A stretch of DNA of 37,592 nt from positions 1 through 37,592 of the forward strand of contig MTOQ01000078.1 of NCBI GenBank assembly GCA_002011735.1. The letters run 5' to 3'. Source of the DNA: Nitrospirae bacterium JdFR-81. GTDB taxonomy: Bacteria; Nitrospirota; Thermodesulfovibrionia; UBA6902. Of the stretch, positions 24,184-32,300 are shown piece after piece. The number at the start of each line of letters is the position of its first letter. The first letter of the stretch is position 1. The translations under genes and the position numbers were made by a program. The notes under the pieces were generated by a model. That model ran no database searches and was not told the DNA's origin. It saw nothing but the letters and a program-made list of their open reading frames with translations.

Positions 24184-24842
24184 CCAGTATCCTCCTTCTC
24201 GATCCTCGTATCCTTCAGGTGTATCACCCTTCTGCCGGTGCCAAGGAACAGATCCCTGTGGTGGGTTGCTATAAGGACGGTCGTCCCGCGTGCATTTATC
24301 TCTTTAAAGAGTTTCATGACCGTGCGGGTATTCTCAGGGTCAAGGTTTCCTGTGGGCTCATCAGCCAGCAGGACCGAAGGCTTTGACACTATTGCCCTTG
24401 CAAGCACGATCCTCTGCTGTTCTCCTCCTGAGAGGTGAGGGGGGTAATTGTGTGCCTTGTCCCTCAGGCCAACATCATCAAGCACCTCCATAACATGCTC
24501 CCTGATCTCCTGTGGATGCATACCATGGATCCTCAGGGCAAGGGCTATGTTGTCAAATACCGTCTTATTGGGCAGGAGCCTGAAGTCCTGGAAGACTATC
24601 CCAAGGTTACGCCTCAGGAACGGGATGGTCCTCTGCTTCAACTTCTCCACGTCCCAGCCTGCCACAAATATATGGCCCTTGTCAGGCCTTTCAGCCCTGT
24701 AGATAAGCCTCAGGAGGGTCGTCTTTCCGGCACCACTGGGGCCTGTTATGAATGCGAGCTCTCCCTTCTCGATAGTAAATGATATATCCCTGAGGACGAC
24801 CTGGTCATCGTAGGATTTCGTGACATTTGAGAGCTGTATCAT
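24180..24842 (-). CDS. ftsE: Cell division ATP-binding protein FtsE
   Basis: ABC ATPase of the FtsEX complex. It has 220 residues, normal. Walker A GPSGAGKTTLLR (about 35-46), Q-loop VFQDFRLLP, signature LSGGEQQR, Walker B VLLADEPTGNLDP and the H-loop ATHHRD are all intact, so ATP hydrolysis is expected. The start ATG overlaps the stop of the transketolase C-terminal gene by 4 bp. This is an unusual neighbour, and it ties division genes to the transketolase transcript. Confidence 0.96.
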   Translation of the reverse strand: MIQLSNVTKSYDDQVVLRDISFTIEKGELAFITGPSGAGKTTLLRLIYRAERPDKGHIFVAGWDVEKLKQRTIPFLRRNLGIVFQDFRLLPNKTVFDNIALALRIHGMHPQEIREHVMEVLDDVGLRDKAHNYPPHLSGGEQQRIVLARAIVSKPSVLLADEPTGNLDPENTRTVMKLFKEINARGTTVLIATHHRDLFLGTGRRVIHLKDTRIEKEDTG

Positions 24843-25768
24843 GATTTGATCATCCCTTTTACAGTCTCGACCATGCTCTCCACCGTGAGGCCGTGGAACC
24901 TGAGCAGTTCCTCAGCAGGGCCTGAGCATCCAAAGGAGTCCTGTATGCCCATCCGTCTGATAGGCACGGGGTGTCTCTCTGAGAGGAATTCACACACCGC
25001 ACTGCCAAGACCACCTATTACCGAGTGCTCCTCTGCAGTAACTATCGCCTTTGCACTCCTTGCAGCAGTCAGCAGGACCTCTTCATCAAGGGGTTTTATG
25101 GTAGACATATTGATGAGACCGACATCAAGGCCATCTGCTGAGAGTATCTCGATGGCCCTTTTGGCGATCTCCACCATGATGCCCGTAGCGATGATGTTTA
25201 CATCACTACCCATGTGGAAGACAAATGCCCTGCCTATACTGAATTTATAGTCATCGGGCATGACGGTGGGCACCTTTGCCCTGCCAAGCCTCACATACAC
25301 CGGCCCCTTGTGGTCCACGATCGTCCTTATTACGGCCTTTGTCTCAATTGCATCAGCAGGCACTATCACGGTCATATTGGGCAGTGCCCTCATTAATGCA
25401 ATATCCTCGAGTGCCTGGTGTGATGCACCATCAGGCCCCACGGTTATGCCTCCATGAGAGGCCACGATCTTTACATTTGTGTGTGAATAGCAGACGGTCT
25501 GTCTTATCTGATCCCAGGCCCTTCCTGTTGCGAATACAGCAAAGGTTGAGGCGAACGGTATCTTGCCTGTAAGTGCGAGGCCTGCCGCGGTGCCTATCAT
25601 GTCCTGTTCAGCCACACCCATATTGAAAAACCTGTCAGGAAACTCTTTTGCAAACATGTTTGTCTTTGTGGATGCAGAGAGGTCTGCATCAAGCACCACT
25701 ATCTCAGGCCTCTCCCTGCCAAGCTCAACGAGCACCTCACCATACGCCTGCCTTGTCGCCTTATTCAT
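24839..25768 (-). CDS. Transketolase, C-terminal half (pyrimidine-binding and C-terminal domains)
   Basis: C-terminal subunit of a split transketolase, which moves two-carbon ketol units between sugar phosphates with thiamine diphosphate. It has 309 residues from ATG 25768, which has AGGAG seven bases upstream; TTG 25774 is less likely. TRQAYGEVLVELG, FFNMGVAEQDMIGTAAGLA (with the TPP-activating Glu), SHGGITVGPDGASHQALEDIALMRALP and the C-terminal domain from about 190 are present. It overlaps the N-terminal half gene by 8 bp, so equal amounts of both halves are expected. Confidence 0.93.
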   Translation of the reverse strand: MNKATRQAYGEVLVELGRERPEIVVLDADLSASTKTNMFAKEFPDRFFNMGVAEQDMIGTAAGLALTGKIPFASTFAVFATGRAWDQIRQTVCYSHTNVKIVASHGGITVGPDGASHQALEDIALMRALPNMTVIVPADAIETKAVIRTIVDHKGPVYVRLGRAKVPTVMPDDYKFSIGRAFVFHMGSDVNIIATGIMVEIAKRAIEILSADGLDVGLINMSTIKPLDEEVLLTAARSAKAIVTAEEHSVIGGLGSAVCEFLSERHPVPIRRMGIQDSFGCSGPAEELLRFHGLTVESMVETVKGMIKS

Positions 25769-26615
25769 CACCAAGCTCCTTTAACGCCCTCTCCAGTTCC
25801 TCTGGTTTTGGTGAGACCCCATGGTATTCGACCCTGTCTTCGAATATAGACACTCCCTTACCCTTTGTGGTACGGGCGATTATAACCGTTGGTTTGCCCT
25901 TTGTCCTCTCCGCCTCATCAAGGGCATCCAGTATCTCCTGCATATTGTGTCCGTCTATCCCTATCACATGCCATCCAAAGGATAGCCATTTATCCATTAC
26001 AGGCTCTATATTCATCACATCCTTTACACGCCCGTCTATCTGGAGGCCATTGTTGTCCACAACCGCACAGAGGTTGTCCAGCCTATAGTGTGACGCCGTC
26101 ATTGCCGCCTCCCAGACCTGACCCTCCTGTATCTCTCCATCTCCAAGGATGCAATAGACCCTTGCAGGGTTCTTATCGAGCCTCAGCCCAAGCGCCATAC
26201 CATTTGCCACCGAGAGGCCCTGACCGAGAGAGCCTGTTGAGACCTCAACCCCTGGAAGGCTCTTACAACATGGGTGACCCTGGAGTGGTGATTCGATCTG
26301 CCTGAGATTATCAAGCACATCAGGCGGGAAGTATCCTGCCTCGGCCATTATCGCATACAGCAGGGGGGCAGCGTGTCCCTTTGAGAGTATGAACCTGTCC
26401 CTTCCCTCCCAGGAGGGGTCCTCTGGCTTATAATCCATCTTTGAGAAGTATATGGCCACCGCCACGTCCGTGGCAGACAGGGAGCCACCTGTATGGCCAG
26501 AGCCTGCCTTTGTAAGCATCTTGAGGATCTTTACCCTCACCCTCCTTGCGATCTCCTCAAGTATCCTTACATCCCTGATCTTCTTCTTTTCACCTGTCGC
26601 GATGTCCATATCCAT
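25761..26615 (-). CDS. Transketolase, N-terminal half (TPP-binding domain)
   Basis: N-terminal subunit of the split transketolase. It has 284 residues. GSGHTGGSLSATDVAVAIYF, SKGHAAPLLYAIMAEAGY, STGSLGQGLSVANGMALGLRL and the TPP/Mg2+ motif GDGEIQEGQVWEAAMTA...NLCAVVDNNGLQIDG are all present. Such split enzymes are common in archaea and many anaerobes and often feed ribose synthesis rather than a full oxidative pathway. It is the first gene of the minus-strand operon that continues through ftsE, ftsX, envC and ctpA. The start codon has a poor SD. Confidence 0.93.
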   Translation of the reverse strand: MDMDIATGEKKKIRDVRILEEIARRVRVKILKMLTKAGSGHTGGSLSATDVAVAIYFSKMDYKPEDPSWEGRDRFILSKGHAAPLLYAIMAEAGYFPPDVLDNLRQIESPLQGHPCCKSLPGVEVSTGSLGQGLSVANGMALGLRLDKNPARVYCILGDGEIQEGQVWEAAMTASHYRLDNLCAVVDNNGLQIDGRVKDVMNIEPVMDKWLSFGWHVIGIDGHNMQEILDALDEAERTKGKPTVIIARTTKGKGVSIFEDRVEYHGVSPKPEELERALKELGDE

Positions 26616-26644
26616 GGTGGTTATGAAAAAAGATGTGTCTAAAG

Positions 26645-26674
26645 ATTATAAAAAGATAGGGGGGTTATAATCAA
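26645..26674 (-). promoter_or_regulatory. Sigma70-type promoter for the tkt-ftsEX-envC-ctpA operon
   Basis: On the minus strand, TTGATT (26669-26674) is 18 bp before a perfect TATAAT (26645-26650). The start would be near 26638, about 23 bp ahead of the transketolase ATG. No other strong promoter is visible before ctpA. Confidence 0.65.
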
Positions 26675-26681
26675 TGGCTGT

Positions 26682-26699
26682 ATGGATAAAAGTATCCAT
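26682..26699. other. Hairpin between the sqr and transketolase operons
   Basis: ATGGATA and TATCCAT form a 7-bp stem with loop AAAG. It follows the sqr stop by about 65 bp in the same (minus) direction but has no T-run after it, so it is not a standard terminator. The rest of 26616-26763 holds only the promoter listed separately. Confidence 0.4.
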
Positions 26700-26763
26700 C
26701 TGAGAGATGCCCTCATCCCTGACAGTGCCCAGGACGAGGCCCTTCTATATTCAAACCCCTGCT

Positions 26764-27954
26764 TTATGGCAGGTTGGTCATGCCCCTGCTTATCTTCCAG
26801 AGGTAATATTTCTCAAACAACTGCTTTGCCCACTTGTATCTTTTGCCTGCCTTTATCTCTGCCTTTTTGCGTGGTGGTATGACTGGGAAGGCCTCCATCA
26901 GCGCCGCTGTATCACCCATGTCCATTATACATATCGCACCTACAGGCTCGGTCTCAGGGATGGGTCTGCCGTTTATCTCAGAGGCTATGACCCTGGCCGC
27001 ATCCTTTGCCATCCTCTCCGTCATATACCCCGTCTTCGGGACACCCGTGGGGATGGGTGTGGGCTCAGGTGGTGCCATGGCTATGGCAACCCCCACTGAG
27101 AAGATGTTCTTATATTCCTTGTGTCTGTAGTGCTGGTCAACAGGGATAAAGCCCTTGGGATTGCTGATGTCCGAGACGGCCTTGACCCCGCTCATGGGAG
27201 GTGCAAACATGGCGAGTTTGAACGGCAGTCTGGTTCCATCCTTCAGCCTCACCTCATCAGGTGCGAATTCCTCAACCGCCTGGTTGGCCATAACCTTTAT
27301 CTCCCTGTCTGCAAACTCGTCCTCCATCATCCTCCTTGATGTCCTGAGCCCACCGATTCCAAAATGCCCTATATATGGCTCTGATGTAACGAATGTTATC
27401 TGGACCTTGTGACGGATGCCGTGTCTTCTCAATTCAGTATCAATCTCAAACACATACTCATACGCAGGGCCAAAGCAACTCACACCCTGGACCGCACCAA
27501 CCACCACGGGCCCTGGCTCCTTGAGGAACCTCAACCACGCATCCCTCGCCCTTAATGCAAGGTCAAGCTCGAATATGCATTCAGTGTACCCGTTTATCGG
27601 GCCGAGTCCAGGGACAGCCGAGAATACCAGCGAGGGGCCTGTTGCCACCACAAGGTAGTCATAGGGTATCTGCTGTGATGCTGTTATAACCTTTGATGAA
27701 CCAGCATCCACGCCCTTTGCCTCTTCATGGATGAATCTTATATCCTTTGGCCTGAGTATCTTTTCAAGCGGAAGGGTGATATCCTCGGGCCTCCTCCATC
27801 CCATTGACAACCATGGAAGCGATGGGATAAAGACAAACTTATCCTGATTACATATGAGGGTGATATCTGCCTTGTTACCCAGGAGCCTCTTCAGTTCAAA
27901 GGCAGATGTCAGACCCCCAAAGGAGCCACCTATGATAACGATCCTTGTCATCAT
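26764..27954 (-). CDS. sqr: Sulfide:quinone oxidoreductase family flavoprotein
   Basis: FAD enzyme expected to oxidise sulfide at the membrane and pass electrons to quinone, leaving polysulfide or persulfide. It has 396 residues. The FAD-binding start IVIIGGSFGGLTSAFEL, then YDYLVVATGPSL, and NIFSVGVAIAM (second FAD motif) are clear. Cys126 (YTECIFEL), Cys160 (GVSCFGPAYEY) and Cys342 (AICIMDMGD) match in order the three redox cysteines of known SQRs. The C-terminal helix (about 368-392, KWAKQLFEKYYLWK) suits membrane attachment. It is the last gene of the arsR-dsrEFH-sqr operon, 7 bp after dsrH. A related flavocytochrome or NDH-2-like role is possible but less likely. Confidence 0.88.
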   Translation of the reverse strand: MMTRIVIIGGSFGGLTSAFELKRLLGNKADITLICNQDKFVFIPSLPWLSMGWRRPEDITLPLEKILRPKDIRFIHEEAKGVDAGSSKVITASQQIPYDYLVVATGPSLVFSAVPGLGPINGYTECIFELDLALRARDAWLRFLKEPGPVVVGAVQGVSCFGPAYEYVFEIDTELRRHGIRHKVQITFVTSEPYIGHFGIGGLRTSRRMMEDEFADREIKVMANQAVEEFAPDEVRLKDGTRLPFKLAMFAPPMSGVKAVSDISNPKGFIPVDQHYRHKEYKNIFSVGVAIAMAPPEPTPIPTGVPKTGYMTERMAKDAARVIASEINGRPIPETEPVGAICIMDMGDTAALMEAFPVIPPRKKAEIKAGKRYKWAKQLFEKYYLWKISRGMTNLP

Positions 27955-27961
27955 GCCCCCC

Positions 27962-28225
27962 TTAAAATATGCCTATTACCTTGTCAGCCCCGACCATGAG
28001 GTCTATAAGCTGGTCATAGTCAACGGGTCTTCCCCTGATCTCTGATTCGCTGATCCCCCGCAGTTTCATGTCATCAACCATTACATAGATGTTCTCATTC
28101 TTGAGATCCCTTGAGGCATACACCGCATCCTGCAGGAGACACACATCCGCCCCCATATCCATGGCGAGCCTGTATGATGTCCTGAATTCCTTTGTATCAG
28201 GTGCACTTGATATGAGGAATAACAT
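27962..28225 (-). CDS. dsrH: DsrH/TusB-like sulfur relay subunit
   Basis: Small subunit of a DsrEFH/TusBCD-type sulfur carrier. It has 87 residues. MLFLISSAP at the start, DVCLLQDAVYA (the family's LLQDGVYA element, about 27-37), NIYVMVDDMKLRG, and the final YDQLIDLMVGADKVIGIF fit DsrH/TusB. The cysteine near residue 20 that A. vinosum DsrH carries is missing; the only Cys is at 29 in the LLQD strand. Persulfide chemistry probably rests on the DsrE subunit. SD gggaggt is strong. Confidence 0.82.
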   Translation of the reverse strand: MLFLISSAPDTKEFRTSYRLAMDMGADVCLLQDAVYASRDLKNENIYVMVDDMKLRGISESEIRGRPVDYDQLIDLMVGADKVIGIF

Positions 28226-28238
28226 ACTACCACCTCCC

Positions 28239-28589
28239 TTAAAATATCATTACCGCCTGGGCCTCCTTTACTGCCTGTCTGAGCCTCTCTCCGTCATCTA
28301 TCCTGACGCCTTCAACAAGGTCGTCCTCGGTGAGATTGTATTCTTCAAGTGACTGTCTGTGTGCATAGATCTCCATCTCCTCGGACAGGAGTTCAAGGCT
28401 CTCGGCAAGTCCTGTAAAACCCGTATCACCCGCGTCCTGCCCCTTCTTTGCGGTGAATACCCCGCTGTCGATCAGATAGAGCGTTGCCCTATAATCAGAG
28501 CCAGAGGCCCCACCGGCGTGTCTTACCGCCTCTGCGGCGTTGATTACTCCATAAGGTGGTCTTCTCAATATGACAAGGAGATTATCCAT
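28239..28589 (-). CDS. dsrF: DsrF/TusC-like sulfur relay subunit
   Basis: Second small subunit of the DsrEFH/TusBCD-type complex. It has 116 residues. LLVILRRPPYGVINAAEAVRHAGG matches the N-terminal P-P-Y-G/E-A pattern of DsrF/TusC. ATLYLIDSGVFTAKKGQ and the final EAQAVMIF fit the DsrE fold. It has no cysteine at all, so it is a structural partner. SD aggaggg is strong. dsrE ends 45 bp before it and dsrH starts 14 bp after it. Confidence 0.83.
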   Translation of the reverse strand: MDNLLVILRRPPYGVINAAEAVRHAGGASGSDYRATLYLIDSGVFTAKKGQDAGDTGFTGLAESLELLSEEMEIYAHRQSLEEYNLTEDDLVEGVRIDDGERLRQAVKEAQAVMIF

Positions 28590-28633
28590 AACACCCTCCT
28601 GTTATAAAGGTCATTACTCATGAGCCAGTCCCC

Positions 28634-28990
28634 TTACATCCCTAAATTGATGAAGATGTCAGACTGCTTCATGAGTGCGAAGAGCCCTTTCAGTGTGCCT
28701 TTCTGTGGCCCGTCAATATAACTGTCTTCCGTTATACAACGGAAGTTCACACAGCCCCCTCAGAGGTCAACCTTCAGGCCCTTCTCCATGAGGGAGGTGA
28801 ATCCATCAGCAGCATGAGGCAGGCCCTTTCCCTTCTGGCCCTTGAGGAAGTTATACACGCCATCGGCCGAAGCAACGAGGTGGGTCTCAAGGCCCTTCCT
28901 GAGTGCAGCCTCGGCAATCCTCATGGCGGTATAGGTGTTCTCAAAAGAGTAGGGCGAGGTGTTGAGGAAGAGGGTCAGTCTTTTACTCAT
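28634..28990 (-). CDS. dsrE: Selenocysteine-containing DsrE/TusD-like sulfur relay protein (UGA = Sec77)
   Basis: Read through one UGA (28760-28762), this gene encodes 118 residues ending at TAA 28634-28636. ATG 28990 has GGAGG five bases upstream; an adjacent ATG at 28993 is possible. Residues 1-76 are a DsrE-fold half: LFLNTSPYSFENTYTAMRIAEAAL and THLVASADGVYNFLKGQKG. After the UGA the frame continues GGCVNFRCITEDSYIDGPQKG...LMKQSDIFINLGM, the normal DsrE end. Sec77 falls where DsrE/TusD proteins have the catalytic Cys (Cys78), giving a Sec-Gly-Gly-Cys80 redox motif. A SECIS-like hairpin follows the UGA. Conventional calling stops at the UGA and yields a protein without its active site. It should accept sulfane sulfur, perhaps from Sqr, as a selenopersulfide. 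A nonsense mutation of a Cys codon is the alternative. Confidence 0.85.
28722..28754 (-). promoter_or_regulatory. Predicted bacterial SECIS element in dsrE
   Basis: On the minus strand, 14 nt after the UGA, CTTCCGTT (28738-28745) pairs perfectly with AACGGAAG (28726-28733) around a 4-nt loop GTAT. A lower stem CTGT/ACAG (28751-28754 with 28722-28725) extends it across a one-sided GTGAA bulge. The loop begins with G and lies 22 nt after the UGA. Both agree with the known bacterial SECIS plan: a short stem, a small loop with an early G, and a UGA-to-loop distance of about 16-37 nt. One arm uses CGT for Arg84, although AGG/AGA are commoner around it, as if the RNA shape were selected. Confidence 0.8.
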
Positions 28991-29331
28991 CATCTCCTCC
29001 TTTCTCCAGGGTATGTGCCCTTCTTTGTTACAGGGCAGCATTCAGGCCCTGGTAGTTCTCTGTCATACTCCTTCCTGAGTATCTCAAGGAGGTCAAGGAC
29101 AAAGGGGTTTTTGAGAAAGTAGCACCTGAGCCGTCCATCAATGAAGTAGTCTATAATACCGGCCCTCCTCAGGAGTCCAAGATGCTGGGAGATGTTTGGC
29201 TGACTTATCTCAAGGAAGTCCTCAAGATCACTGACACACTTGACCCCCTTTGAAAGCTCATCAAGGATGGCGACCCTTACAGGATGGGCAACTATCCTGA
29301 GTATCTCGACCTTACCCTTTAATTCATTCAT
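28990..29331 (-). CDS. ArsR family transcriptional repressor
   Basis: Small winged-helix repressor, first gene of the sulfur operon. It has 113 residues from ATG 29331; an in-frame TTG at 29361 would overlap the promoter. VAHPVRVAILDEL, then the recognition helix SQPNISQHLGLLRRAGII (about 43-60) and the wing YFIDGRLRCYFL are typical. Cysteines are Cys32 at the start of alpha-3 (KCVSDL), Cys70, and adjacent Cys98-Cys99 near the C-terminus. Cys32 with the C-terminal pair could sense persulfide, as SqrR and BigR do with two cysteines, or a metal; the positions do not match SqrR exactly. Its stop overlaps the dsrE start (ATGATG). Confidence 0.88.
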   Translation of the reverse strand: MNELKGKVEILRIVAHPVRVAILDELSKGVKCVSDLEDFLEISQPNISQHLGLLRRAGIIDYFIDGRLRCYFLKNPFVLDLLEILRKEYDRELPGPECCPVTKKGTYPGERRR

Positions 29332-29368
29332 ATATTCAAATATTATTATATTTTTATCCAATTGTCAA
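29332..29368 (-). promoter_or_regulatory. arsR-dsr-sqr promoter and operator, probably leaderless
   Basis: On the minus strand, a perfect TTGACA (29363-29368) is 17 bp before TAATAT (29340-29345). Transcription would start near 29333, at or almost at the ATG (29331), and no SD precedes that ATG. The mRNA is probably leaderless. A 12-bp palindrome, ATATT-CA-AATAT (29332-29343), overlaps the -10 and start site and is a natural ArsR operator. The -35 overlaps the SD (aaggagg) of the divergent helicase gene. Confidence 0.65.
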
Positions 29369-29380
29369 GGAGGATAATCT

Positions 29381-32300
29381 GTGGTCTTCCCTGAAGCCCT
29401 GGGGATCTCTTCCCTTGATCCTCTTGTAAGGACTGTGTTACTTTTATCCATGTCAAACTTCATCACAAATAGCCACACCAGGAGTCTTAAAAAGAGGCTT
29501 CAGGAACTCCTTTTAAAGAGCAGGGAGCTGAAGTTTCTGGTTGGATTCTTTTACTTCTCCGGCATCAGGGAGCTGTATAACGCCCTCAGAGAGAATCCTG
29601 CTGTTACACTGAAGGTACTCGTTGGCCTGAATGTGGACAGAACCATGCATGGGCTCATAGAGTACGGAGGGGATCGGCATTATCTATCAGACGACGAGAG
29701 GGTCTATAACTTTTTCAGGTCAATAAGAAATTCGATCAATACCGAACACTTCGACAACAGGGAGTTCTATGAACAGGTCAGGTTCTTTCTCCAGCTTATT
29801 AGAGACGGCAGACTGATTATCAGAAAGACCTATGAGCCAAACCATGCAAAACTCTACATATTCAAATTAGAACAGACCCAGGTCGGCAGGAATGCGCTCT
29901 TCATTACAGGCAGCAGCAATCTCACCCATGCAGGCCTGACAAAACAGCAGGAGTTCAATGTTGAGATCAGCGACTATGGCCTTGAAGAGGCCGAGGAGTA
30001 TTTTGACTCTCTGTGGAAAGAGGCTGTTTATATTACAGAGGTTGATGAGACCAGAAAAAGGCTCATAGAGCTTATTGAGAGAGAGACCCTCATAAAGGAG
30101 ATCACCCCCTTTGAAGCATACTGTCTTGTCCTTAAGACCTATCTTGATACCTTTGCCGGTATGGAACTCAGTCAGAGAGTGGAACAGGTTCTGTTGGAAA
30201 ACAACTACAGGGTCTATAACTATCAGCTTGATGCCATAAGACAGGCACGCTCCATAATAGAGCAGTGTGGTGGTGTTATCATTGCCGATGTGGTCGGGCT
30301 CGGAAAGACGGTCATTGCCTGTGCAGTGGCCTTTGAGCTTAAAAAGAGGGGGATCGTCATTGCACCCCCTGGGCTTATCGGCGATAAGACAGCCTCAGAG
30401 GGCTGGAAGAAGTATCTTGAAGAGTTCTATCTCTCGAAATTTGGCTGGGAGGCATTCTCACTTGGTGACCTTGAGAAGGTTGCAGACTATGTCTCAAGAG
30501 CAAGGGATATCGAGGTGGTCATTGTTGATGAGGCCCACAGGTTCAGAAATCAGGACACCAGGGATTATGAGCTCCTCAAAAACATCTGCAGGGGCAGAAA
30601 CGTTATGCTCCTCACGGCCACACCCTTTAACAACAGACCGGCCGATATATTTTCTCTTTTGAAGCTATTCATTACCCCCAAGAAATCAACCATAACCCTT
30701 ACCGATAACCTTGAGGCAAAGTTCGTTGAGTTCAGGGGCACCTTTGACAGGCTTTCTTATATAAGGAGATATGCAAACTCGTCAGATCCGAAGAAGCGAC
30801 AGAGGGCGCTTGCCTACTATAATGCACTCTTTGGTGAAGGGACAATAGACCTCAGAAAGGTAAAGGCCCGTGCCCACTACCTTGCAGGACAGATAAAGCA
30901 CGTGATCGAGCCTGTTACCATCAGGCGCAACAGGCTCGATCTCCAGAAGAACCCCCTTTATAAGGATGAAGTAAGGGAACTCTCAAAGGTGGAAGACCCC
31001 ATGGAATGGTTCTATGAGCTCACCGAGGAGCAGTCAGGGTTCTATGACAGGATAATAAACGAGTACTTTGCCATGCCAGAAGAGGGGGGCAGATTTAAAG
31101 GAGCCATATACATGCCATTTGCCTATGAGGTGGGCAGGGTGGATGACCTTGGAGAGGATGAGCAGTTTCAGTATATCTCACAGTTTAACCTCTACGACTT
31201 CATGAGGAGACTCCTTGTAAAGCGGTTCGAGAGCTCCTTTGGTGCATTCAGACAGAGCCTCAAGAACTTCAGGAAGATTACACAGGATGTCCTCACCTTC
31301 ATAGAGAAGACCGGCAGATACATCCTTGATAGGGACCTCCTGGAGAAGATATACGACAAAGACCCCGAGGTAATAGAACAAGAGCTTGCTGGATATGCTG
31401 AAAAAATCAGAAAGAACGAGTATCCCAAGAATCACAAGATCTATGAAATAAAAAAGTTTAAAAGACAGAAGGAATTCATAGAGGACATAAACTCTGATTT
31501 AGAGCTCTTTGAAGACATCCTTAAGGAACTGGAAGGATTGAATCTTGTTGATGATGATCCAAAGGTTGAATCCCTGATTAAAAATCTCAAAACAGATATC
31601 CTCAATAAATCGAAAGATAACGAACCAAAGAGAAAGGCCGTTATCTTTTCTGAATATATAGACACGGTAGAGTATCTTGAACCAATACTACAGAAGGCGT
31701 TCAACAACAGGGTCCTTGTTGTAAGGGGAGACCTCACAAAGAGAAAGACCGATGATATCTACGCAAACTTCGATGCCTCCCATCCTGAAGAAAGGCAACG
31801 GGACGATTATGATATCCTTCTTACCACCGACAAGATATCCGAAGGATTCAACCTTAATCGTGCAGGAGTAGTGGTTAACTATGACATCCCCTGGAACCCC
31901 GTGCGTGTCATCCAGAGGGTGGGAAGGATCAACCGTATCAGCAAGAAGGTATTTGATAGCCTCTATATAGTAAACTTCTTCCCCACAGAGAAGGGTGCCG
32001 ATCTTGTGAGGTCTCGTGAGATAGCCTCAAACAAGATGTTTCTCATACACAATGCCCTGGGAGAGGACTCAAAGATCTTTGACATAGATGAAGAGCCGAC
32101 TCCATCAGGTTTATACCAGAGGATTCAGCAGAATCCGGACTACCTGGAGTCAGAGAGCTTTTATACAAGGGTGCTGAAGGAGTTCGAAGAGATAAAGGCA
32201 TCCCATCCCTCATTGATAGAATCCCTTGAGAATTTCCCACCACGGGTCAAGGTTGCAAAACCATCTGGCAGGGATGAACTCTTTGTGGTTATCAAGAAGG

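Noticed and set aside
26682-26699. Hairpin as a rho-independent terminator for the sqr operon
   Set aside because: No T-run follows on the minus strand and the stem is AT-rich.
28760-28762. Treating the dsrE UGA as the true end of a 76-residue protein
   Set aside because: The product would lose the conserved active-site half. The frame stays open with family-like sequence for 41 more codons, and a SECIS-like hairpin follows.
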